From contig CBDDLM010000004.1 of the NCBI GenBank assembly GCA_965230665.1, forward strand, positions 2,480,001-2,544,000: a stretch of DNA of 64,000 bases, written 5' to 3'. The translations under genes were made by a program, and so were the position numbers. Below the pieces are notes generated by a model. The model was given only the letters and a program-made list of their open reading frames with translations, made no database searches and was not told where the DNA came from. The stretch comes from JAGNRR01 sp965230665. Its GTDB lineage: Bacteria > Bacteroidota > Bacteroidia > Chitinophagales > Chitinophagaceae. Positions 43,691 through 50,217 of the stretch are shown in pieces. Numbering within the stretch: the stretch's first letter is position 1; every line of letters begins with the position of its first letter.

Positions 43691-44833
43691 ATGAATATTA
43701 AAAAACAATTTTTGCTCGCTCTAAGTTTATTAATGATTACGCCATTTGCTTGGGCGGGTAATCAAGATCGTGCTGGTCAAGCCGGTGCTGGGGAGTTATT
43801 AATCAATCCGTGGGCAGCTTCTAACGGACTATTTGCTTTAAACGTAGCTAATGTTACGGGTATAGAAGCCATGAAAAATAATATCGCAGGTTTGGCAGCT
43901 AATACAACTACTGAAATTGGACTTTCACATTGTCGTTATTTAGCTGGTTCGGGTATGGGTATTAGTAATGTAGCTGTTGCACAACCTGTAGGTAAAGATG
44001 CCGTGCTTGGTCTAAATGTTATGACATTTAGTTTTGGAGATATTCCAACAACTACGGTTGATAACCCAACAGGAGGAATTGGAACATTTAGTCCTACGTT
44101 TTTTAATGCGACTTTAGGTTATTCTCGCCGATTTTCTAAAAGTATGAGTGCGGGTATTGGGTTTACATTTATTAACGAAGCTGTTCAGAATGTGAGAGCA
44201 AGTGCCCTAGGCATTGATGCTGGTGTACAATATAAAACTGGAAAAAAGGACAACTTCAAATTAGGTATTACACTAAGAAATGTTGGAACCGATCTGAGAT
44301 TTACAGGAGGAGGATTCAAATTCGATGGTAATAGTCCTAATGGGGCTAATGAGCTAACCGTTCAGTTTCCAAGTGAGAAATTTCAATTACCATCTCAGTT
44401 AAGTATTGGAGCTTCATATGATATTTATCTCGACGAAGGCAAAAAGAACTTAGATGAAGACGGAAACCCTATAGAAGATGAAGAATATGTTGCAAAACAT
44501 CGTCTGACTCCTATGGCAAGCTTTATCTCAAATTCTTTTTCAAAGGATTGGGTTGGCATCGGAGCAGAATATGCTTACACTGAAAAATTCTTCTTAAGAG
44601 CTGCTTATCGATATGAATCTGACATTATCAGTGAAAGCAATAACACAACGTTTTATTCAGGCTTGGCTGCTGGTGTTGGTTTTATGACTGATTTTGGAGG
44701 CGCTTCGGCTCGTATGGCTTTGGATTATGCTTATAATCATACACGTTTCAATAATGGTAACCATACCCTTACACTTAGAGTATTCTTTGGCGGTGAGGAG
44801 GAAGAAGAAATTGAGTTGAGTGACGACGAGTAA
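43691..44833 (+). CDS. PorV/PorQ-family outer-membrane barrel protein
   Basis: This 380-residue protein has a signal peptide (about 1-22, ending FAWA) and the family-like start AGQAGAGELLINPWAASNG, with ANVTGIEAMKNNIAGLA resembling the 'extra protein in wrong place' NPAxLA-type segment of PorV/PorQ. The rest alternates as beta strands of an outer-membrane barrel of FadL type, and ends with a strand (TLTLRVFFGG) plus an acidic tail. PorV shuttles T9SS cargo to the attachment complex and PorQ binds substrates in the same pathway. A dedicated role for the 1361-residue protein encoded just upstream is inferred from the operon. A terminator follows 20 bases downstream. Confidence 0.8.
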   Translation: MNIKKQFLLALSLLMITPFAWAGNQDRAGQAGAGELLINPWAASNGLFALNVANVTGIEAMKNNIAGLAANTTTEIGLSHCRYLAGSGMGISNVAVAQPVGKDAVLGLNVMTFSFGDIPTTTVDNPTGGIGTFSPTFFNATLGYSRRFSKSMSAGIGFTFINEAVQNVRASALGIDAGVQYKTGKKDNFKLGITLRNVGTDLRFTGGGFKFDGNSPNGANELTVQFPSEKFQLPSQLSIGASYDIYLDEGKKNLDEDGNPIEDEEYVAKHRLTPMASFISNSFSKDWVGIGAEYAYTEKFFLRAAYRYESDIISESNNTTFYSGLAAGVGFMTDFGGASARMALDYAYNHTRFNNGNHTLTLRVFFGGEEEEEIELSDDE

Positions 44834-44853
44834 ACGAATCTATTTATAATTTT

Positions 44854-44889
44854 CAACGCTTTCCGTTTATGGAAAGCGTTGTTTTGTTT
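44854..44889 (+). terminator. Intrinsic terminator of the receptor/PorV-like operon
   Basis: An 11-base-pair perfect stem (44854-44864 with 44871-44881), 6-base loop and a T-rich tail (TTTTGTTT). It separates the operon from greA, whose ATG is 24 bases downstream. Confidence 0.88.
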
Positions 44890-44905
44890 AATAAACTTAA
44901 GGATC

Positions 44906-45379
44906 ATGAGTGATATAACGTATGTAACTAAAGAAACGCTTGAGGAAATGAAGGCGGAACTTAAAGAGCTAAAAGGCCCAGGACGAAACGCTATTGCCAA
45001 GGCTATTGCTGAAGCTAGGGAGAAAGGAGACTTAAAGGAAAATGCAGAATATGATGCAGCAAAAGAAGCTCAGGGCCATCATGAGGCAAAAATTGCTAAA
45101 CTAGAAAATGCCATTGTAAACTCACGTGTTTTAGATCCAAAGGATATTGATCTTAGCAAGGTTACAATTCTGAATAAGGTAAAAATAACGAACTTAAAAA
45201 CGAATAAATCTGTAACCTACCAGATCGTATCTGAGAATGAGGCTGATCTTAAGCAAAAGAAGATATCTGTAACTTCTCCACTGGCAAGCGGACTACTAGG
45301 AAAAGCAGTTGGAGAAACGGCCGAAGTGCAGACTCCTGGAGGTGTGATTCAGTTTAGAATTGATGAAATTAGTATTTAA
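44906..45379 (+). CDS. greA: Transcription elongation factor GreA
   Basis: GreA rescues backtracked RNA polymerase by stimulating transcript cleavage. The 157-residue protein has the N-terminal coiled coil with the acidic tip motif REKGDLKENAEYDAAKE and the C-terminal FKBP-like domain (VTSPLASGLLGKAVGE). The upstream nine codons that stay in frame belong to the terminator tail, so ATG 44906 is the start. The HIT gene starts 3 bases after its stop, so the two are probably co-transcribed. Confidence 0.96.
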   Translation: MSDITYVTKETLEEMKAELKELKGPGRNAIAKAIAEAREKGDLKENAEYDAAKEAQGHHEAKIAKLENAIVNSRVLDPKDIDLSKVTILNKVKITNLKTNKSVTYQIVSENEADLKQKKISVTSPLASGLLGKAVGETAEVQTPGGVIQFRIDEISI

Positions 45380-45382
45380 GTG

Positions 45383-45775
45383 ATGTCCAGTGTTTTTTCT
45401 AAAATCATTCAAGGTGCAATACCATCTTATAAGATAAAAGAAGATGATTCGTTCTATGCATTTCTGGATATCGCTCCATTAAGACCTGGGCATACATTAG
45501 TTATTCCCAAAATAGAAGTAGATAATTTTTTTGATATTGAACCTAGCACATTGGCAAAAATATTTGACTTTGCACAACCCATTGCAAAGGCTATAGAAAG
45601 ATCTTTTGATTGTAATCGATGTGGAATATCTGTGATAGGTCTAGAAGTACCACATGCTCATATGCATTTAGTGCCTATAAATAGTGCAAATGATCTAAAT
45701 TTTACTAGTGAGAAACTTTCGGTAACCAACGAGGATCTTCTAGCTACACAGCAGCTTATTCTTTCAAATCTGTAG
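45383..45775 (+). CDS. HIT family nucleotide-binding protein
   Basis: This 130-residue Hint-branch protein has the histidine triad PHAHMHLVPI near residue 95-105 and the N-terminal FSKIIQGAIPSYKI and FLDIAPLRPGHTLVIPK segments. Such proteins hydrolyse AMP-linked phosphoramidates or bind adenine nucleotides. ATG 45383 was chosen; a GTG directly before it is possible. Its last 20 bases overlap the 3' end of the convergent response regulator gene. Confidence 0.93.
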   Translation: MSSVFSKIIQGAIPSYKIKEDDSFYAFLDIAPLRPGHTLVIPKIEVDNFFDIEPSTLAKIFDFAQPIAKAIERSFDCNRCGISVIGLEVPHAHMHLVPINSANDLNFTSEKLSVTNEDLLATQQLILSNL

Positions 45776-46490
45776 GAGTATCATCTCCTTCTCCATTAGA
45801 TAATGCTGGGTTGATAAACCGGAACCCAACTCCATGAATTGTTTGAATTTCAATCTCTTCTTCTTGTTTAAGATATTTTCTAATCTTTGTGATAAAAACA
45901 TCCATACTACGGCCTAAAAAGTAGTCATCCTTACCCCATACTTTCGTAAGGACCTCTTCCCTTTTTACCACCTTGTTCGCATTCAAACAGAAAAAACGAA
46001 GAAGGTCAGCCTCCTTCTGGGTAAGTCGAGTATCTATATTATCACCTTTAATCGTAAGGTTTTCGTAATCGAATGTAGAAGTACCTAATTTGAACATAGT
46101 TTCATCCGTATCCGACCCGACGGTTCGTTTAAGAAAAACATTTATTCTAAGCAATAACTCCTCCATGCTAAATGGTTTAGTTATGTAGTCATCAGCACCT
46201 GCCTTTAAGCCAGCAATTTTATCCTCCTGCATGCTTTTAGCTGTTAAGAAAATAATTGGTATGTAATCGTTCTTCCGACGAATTTGTTGTGCCAGAGTAA
46301 AGCCATCTTTTACAGGCATCATCACATCAATAAGACATAGGTCATAAAAATTTTTTGAAAATTGTTGCCAACCAGCCTGTCCATCTGTTGCTAGTGTTAC
46401 TTCAAATCCTTTTTCTTCAAGAGCGTCTTTTACAACAAACCCTAAGGATGAATCATCTTCTACGAGGAGTATTTGTATTTTCTGTGGCAT
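45756..46490 (-). CDS. OmpR-family response regulator
   Basis: This 244-residue regulator has an N-terminal receiver domain (acidic pair EDD 11-13, phospho-acceptor Asp55 in LIDVMMPVKDG, Lys in YITKPFSMEE) and a C-terminal winged-helix DNA-binding domain (LTQKEADLLRFFCLN, SMDVFITKIRKYL, IQTIHGVGFRF). It is the output partner of the sensor kinase whose gene ends directly before its ATG. Targets are unknown. Confidence 0.95.
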   Translation of the reverse strand: MPQKIQILLVEDDSSLGFVVKDALEEKGFEVTLATDGQAGWQQFSKNFYDLCLIDVMMPVKDGFTLAQQIRRKNDYIPIIFLTAKSMQEDKIAGLKAGADDYITKPFSMEELLLRINVFLKRTVGSDTDETMFKLGTSTFDYENLTIKGDNIDTRLTQKEADLLRFFCLNANKVVKREEVLTKVWGKDDYFLGRSMDVFITKIRKYLKQEEEIEIQTIHGVGFRFINPALSNGEGDDTPTDLKE

Positions 46491-47774
46491 TTATTTCTTA
46501 TTTACAGGTATAAATATACTAAAAGTGCTTCCTTTTCCCGCAGTACTTTGTGCGGTAATTTTTCCACCATGACGTTCAATAATTAATCGAACATAGTTAA
46601 GCCCTAGTCCAAAGCCTTTGACATTATGGATATTACCAGTAGGGACCCGATAGAAACGCTTAAAAATATTTTTAAGGTTCTCTTTGTTTATGCCGATACC
46701 ATTATCTTCTATGTCGATTTGTAAGTCTGAATCTGCCACCGAAACTCGAACTTTTATTTTAGGTGTATGCTCGCAGTACTTTATGGCGTTGTCTAATAGG
46801 TTCCCAATTACATTTTTAAGATGTAGTCGATCTGCATAAACAATAATGTTTTCTTCTTGATATGCTATGTCAAGGTCGCCTCCTCTTGAGCGGACGAGGG
46901 GAGCGTATGTTTTTTCCGTTATGTCATCGATTAGGTCTTTTATTTTAATGGCCTCTTTATTCAGTTCAATATTATTCTTATTGCTTTTAGCCATATGCAG
47001 GACTCGTTCTACCTGTTTAGTTAAATGAGCGGTCTCATTGGAGACAATAGTCGCATAGTTTAGTAACCTTTGTGGATTGTTTATAATGTTCGGATTCTTA
47101 AGTACCTCAGCAGAGATTTTGATTGTGGCAAGAGGGGTTTTGAATTCATGTGTCATGTTATTGACGAAATTCTTTTGTATTTCACTTAGACGCTTTTGTT
47201 TAAAAATGATAAACAGCGCATAGCCTAAAATTACTAGTACGGCGAACAAGAGTGCAGTAGACAGAAGCCATTTGTTCATCTCGCCAGACAAGAAAATGTT
47301 TCTGTTAGGAAATTGAATTGCAAAGTAATTATTCTCTTCATGGGCATTTTTAAACCCCTTAATTACATCTTTAGTATCACCAAGTCTTTTCTTCTGCATA
47401 TAAACGTAGCGACTATGTTTAATCACATTATCATCGCAGCTATAGATTCCATACTCAAAGTCGGAACTAATGGATTGATTTGTGAATTCCCGGACTAATA
47501 ATTTTTCTAGAGCAATTGGATTTATTAAATCTCCTATTTGAACAGTAAAGAAGAGTTCACTTTCCTTTTTTGCAAGATCTACACTAGGTGAGAAATTATC
47601 GTTTGCTCGTAGCAAGCCTCCTGCTACATTATTAAGCCCTTCTTTTACTTTACTATCAAATATTTTATGTTCAACGTCGTAAGACGTTTTAACCCAATAC
47701 AGTTGTGTTGCTAACATAAGAATAGCAGTTACTACAGAAAGGATAAATATGATTCGTAAATTTCTACCGCTCAT
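46491..47774 (-). CDS. Membrane sensor histidine kinase
   Basis: This 427-residue kinase has two membrane helices (about 8-28 and 169-191) flanking a periplasmic sensor region of about 140 residues with no recognised fold. A HisKA domain follows with phospho-acceptor His209 in NNMTHEFKTPLA, then a HATPase with LLDNAIKY (N box), DNGIGI and GFGLGLNYV. There is no clear HAMP domain. The response regulator gene begins immediately after it, so the pair is one operon. ruvC lies 1 base upstream and may share the transcript. The signal is not predictable. Confidence 0.94.
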   Translation of the reverse strand: MSGRNLRIIFILSVVTAILMLATQLYWVKTSYDVEHKIFDSKVKEGLNNVAGGLLRANDNFSPSVDLAKKESELFFTVQIGDLINPIALEKLLVREFTNQSISSDFEYGIYSCDDNVIKHSRYVYMQKKRLGDTKDVIKGFKNAHEENNYFAIQFPNRNIFLSGEMNKWLLSTALLFAVLVILGYALFIIFKQKRLSEIQKNFVNNMTHEFKTPLATIKISAEVLKNPNIINNPQRLLNYATIVSNETAHLTKQVERVLHMAKSNKNNIELNKEAIKIKDLIDDITEKTYAPLVRSRGGDLDIAYQEENIIVYADRLHLKNVIGNLLDNAIKYCEHTPKIKVRVSVADSDLQIDIEDNGIGINKENLKNIFKRFYRVPTGNIHNVKGFGLGLNYVRLIIERHGGKITAQSTAGKGSTFSIFIPVNKK

Positions 47775-47775
47775 G

Positions 47776-48345
47776 TTATGTCTTCTTTATTTTTATTCGA
47801 TCGGGGTTTTCTTTTATAAAAGCCTCCCAGCCTTTTCCTGATTTTACATCTATCTGCGGAAAGCGACTTTGAAAATGATGACACAAGGCCACTGCCACTG
47901 CATCCGATGCATCCAAATATTGTGGGGTTTCGTCAAACTTAAGTATTTTTTGAATGGTATTCCATAATTGTTCTTTGCTTGCATTGCCATTCCCTGTTAC
48001 CGACTGCTTTACTTTTTTGGGAGAATACTCTTGCATGGGTGTTTCGGATTGCATGGTAGCTGCCATGGCAACACCTTGTGCCCTCCCTAATTTAAGCATG
48101 CTCTGTACATTCTTTCCAAAGAAAGGAGCCTCAATAGCGCAAGAGGCCGGTTGATACTGTGCACAGAGTTCATGAACTCGCTTGTAGATTTTGTTTAGCC
48201 GTACGGCTGTATCAGGGTATTTACTTAATTTAAGAACACCCATTTCAATAATACGTATCTTTTGGCCCGCCACTCCAATGACACCATACCCCATGATAAC
48301 ACTACCAGGATCTATTCCTAAAATAATTTTTTCTTTTACTGCCAC
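47776..48345 (-). CDS. ruvC: Holliday junction resolvase RuvC
   Basis: RuvC cleaves Holliday junctions made by RuvAB. The 189-residue protein has the four acidic positions: Asp in ILGIDPGSVIMGYGV, Glu in AIEAPFFGKN, and the Asp pair in YLDASDAVAVALCH, with the PKKVKQSVTGNGNASKEQ DNA-binding loop. The start is a GTG at 48343-48345. The divergent flippase-like gene opens only 4 bases away, so both promoters must overlap coding sequence or one start is mis-set. The kinase/regulator pair follows with a 1-base gap. Confidence 0.95.
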   Translation of the reverse strand: MAVKEKIILGIDPGSVIMGYGVIGVAGQKIRIIEMGVLKLSKYPDTAVRLNKIYKRVHELCAQYQPASCAIEAPFFGKNVQSMLKLGRAQGVAMAATMQSETPMQEYSPKKVKQSVTGNGNASKEQLWNTIQKILKFDETPQYLDASDAVAVALCHHFQSRFPQIDVKSGKGWEAFIKENPDRIKIKKT

Positions 48346-48349
48346 CTGA

Positions 48350-49336
48350 TTGAGTAAATTTACACCCTTGACCGTTCACAAAAATATCAAAAAAATTATC
48401 AAGATTACCTTAGGGGCGATACTCTTTGCGTGGCTGTCTTACTCTTTGTACCATCAAATACAATCACAGGACAATTTGCAGGAATCATTACATACCCTTT
48501 TTGAGGAATGGACCCCTCAAAAAGTATGCGGACTCATTATTGTTTTCCTTCTCATGTTATTAAACTGGGGAATTGAGAGTAAGAAATGGCAAATGTTACT
48601 AAAGCATACAGAACGACTAAGTTTTGTTGCCGCCTTTCAATCAGTATTGATGGGGCTGGCCATATCTATAATTACGCCAAATCGTATTGGGGAATACCTA
48701 GGAAGAATACTATATCTAAAGAATACGAATAAACTGAAAGGAATTTCTATTACCATTATTGGCAGCTTTGCACAAATACTAGTGACCAGTATGTTTGGAG
48801 TACTAGGACTGCTTTTCTATTTATACGCCGTAGAACAATCTACTTTTTTGTATATACTATTAGCTCTTAGCTTTCTAATGGCATGCGGAATGCTTTACAT
48901 TTTATTTCATCTAGATCTCTTAGTAGATTTCTGCAAAAAAATTCCATTACTAAAAAAAGTTAGTATATATATAGAAGTCATAAAACGCTATGAGCGACAT
49001 ACACTTATGAAATTAATATTTTATGCTGCCTTGCGTTATTTGGTCTACTCAACACAGTTCTTTCTATTGCTTTATATTACTCATCAATTTTTCTTGCCGA
49101 TAAAGACCTTTGCTGGAATTTGGTTGCTTTTTTGGATTATTGCGGTAGTACCTTCTTTTGTAATTGCGGATATTGGCGTACGTGGGAAGACGGCTGTTAC
49201 ATTTCTGGCCTTCGTGAGTGGAAATGCATTGGCAATTCTAGTGTCTAGTGTTTTGTTATGGGTTATTAACTTAATACTTCCTGCTTTAGTCGGTTGTTTT
49301 TTTGTATTTCGAATCAGAATGTTCGAGAGTGATTAA
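48350..49336 (+). CDS. Lysylphosphatidylglycerol synthase TM-region (flippase-like) protein
   Basis: This protein of up to 328 residues belongs to the same membrane family as the gene at 1-733. About eight hydrophobic segments are visible (for example 17-34, 57-75, 130-157, 165-186, 249-273 and 288-320), and the polar ISIITPNRIGEYLGRILYL segment matches the family motif. There is no ATG before residue 60, so it probably starts at TTG 48350 or TTG 48368. The latter follows a TAAATTTA box by 5 bases and would leave room for a promoter. Lipid or isoprenoid-linked transport is the family's presumed role. Confidence 0.78.
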   Translation: MSKFTPLTVHKNIKKIIKITLGAILFAWLSYSLYHQIQSQDNLQESLHTLFEEWTPQKVCGLIIVFLLMLLNWGIESKKWQMLLKHTERLSFVAAFQSVLMGLAISIITPNRIGEYLGRILYLKNTNKLKGISITIIGSFAQILVTSMFGVLGLLFYLYAVEQSTFLYILLALSFLMACGMLYILFHLDLLVDFCKKIPLLKKVSIYIEVIKRYERHTLMKLIFYAALRYLVYSTQFFLLLYITHQFFLPIKTFAGIWLLFWIIAVVPSFVIADIGVRGKTAVTFLAFVSGNALAILVSSVLLWVINLILPALVGCFFVFRIRMFESD

Positions 49337-49438
49337 ATATTCTTAGATTAAACCTACGGACATAAAAGGCCTATTTTAGGGTGTCGAAATATTCTAATTA
49401 TTTTTTCCTTAACATTTCGGTTTTTAATTAAAAGAGAC

Positions 49439-49446
49439 TACATTTG
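49439..49446 (+). promoter_or_regulatory. Candidate -7 box (TACATTTG) for the barrel protein gene
   Basis: A perfect TAnnTTTG match 22 bases before the ATG at 49469, in a 132-base AT-rich gap. Confidence 0.5.
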
Positions 49447-49468
49447 TTGCTAATAAATTTAAACTAAC

Positions 49469-50152
49469 ATGAAAAAACTGGTATTATTTACAATGATTCT
49501 TTTGTGTGCATTCACATTTGATTCAACAGCACAACGTAAGAGAAAAAGAACGGCAACTTCACAAGGAAATTGGGTACTACGCTTTGGCATGGGCTTCAAT
49601 TCTGACAGACAAACAAACGATTTTAACGATTTGGAAATGACGAACAACACTTTCTCATTTAACCCAACACTTACTTACATGGTAATTGACAACTTAGAGG
49701 TTGGTGTAAACGTTGGAGTTGATAATACAAGCATGAGAAATGAAACTGGATTGAATGCAAGAACTGAGACTGATATCACAGACGTAGCATTTGGTTTATT
49801 CGCTCAAAAGTATTTTCCTTTAAATAACTGGTTTGCTTTTTATACCAACGCAAACATTGGTCTTGTTACTGGAAGTGAGGAAATTGATAATGTTGCAGGT
49901 TCTGTAACAACAACTACTGGTGTAGATCGTAATGGTGTACGTGGTGGTGTAGGTTTTGGTTTTGGTTTTACTCCTTACAACGCTTTCGCTTTATATAGTG
50001 ATTTCGCTGGTTTGAGTATCTCAAATATCAAAAGAAACCCTGACGGACCAAATAATTCTACAAGTAACACGTCTGCTGGTTTTAATATCCAACGTACTCC
50101 AATAAACATTGGTCTTGCTTGGTATTTCGGTCGTGGTCTTTGGAGAAGATAA
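49469..50152 (+). CDS. Outer-membrane beta-barrel protein
   Basis: This 227-residue protein has a signal peptide (about 1-21, ending DSTAQ), a basic RKRKRT stretch and then alternating hydrophobic strands typical of a small outer-membrane barrel (WVLRFGMGF, LEVGVNVGVD, VAFGLFAQKYFPL, GGVGFGFGFTPY). It ends INIGLAWYFGRGLWRR, a terminal strand with aromatic and basic residues rather than a T9SS tail. Function unknown; a structural or OmpA/OmpW-like porin role is typical for the type. It is monocistronic, followed by a strong terminator. Confidence 0.82.
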   Translation: MKKLVLFTMILLCAFTFDSTAQRKRKRTATSQGNWVLRFGMGFNSDRQTNDFNDLEMTNNTFSFNPTLTYMVIDNLEVGVNVGVDNTSMRNETGLNARTETDITDVAFGLFAQKYFPLNNWFAFYTNANIGLVTGSEEIDNVAGSVTTTTGVDRNGVRGGVGFGFGFTPYNAFALYSDFAGLSISNIKRNPDGPNNSTSNTSAGFNIQRTPINIGLAWYFGRGLWRR

Positions 50153-50176
50153 TCACGATACCAATTTTTAAATAAT

Positions 50177-50184
50177 TATATTTG
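50177..50184 (+). promoter_or_regulatory. Candidate -7 box (TATATTTG) overlapping the start of a terminator
   Basis: A perfect TAnnTTTG match. Its last G is the first base of the terminator stem at 50184. Transcription from it would begin inside the left arm, so the new transcript could not form the full hairpin and could read into the DUF5916 gene. Confidence 0.42.
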
Positions 50185-50217
50185 CCCACCCCAACTGTTT
50201 GTTGGGGTGGGCTTTTT
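50184..50217 (+). terminator. Strong intrinsic terminator touching the next start codon
   Basis: A perfect 12-base-pair GC-rich stem (50184-50195 with 50201-50212), 5-base loop and five T. The T-run ends one base before ATG 50218 of the DUF5916 gene. It terminates the barrel gene. Confidence 0.93.

Noticed and set aside
50182..50217. TTG start 12 codons upstream of the DUF5916 ATG
   Set aside because: These codons are the terminator hairpin itself; the ATG at 50218 directly precedes a good signal peptide.
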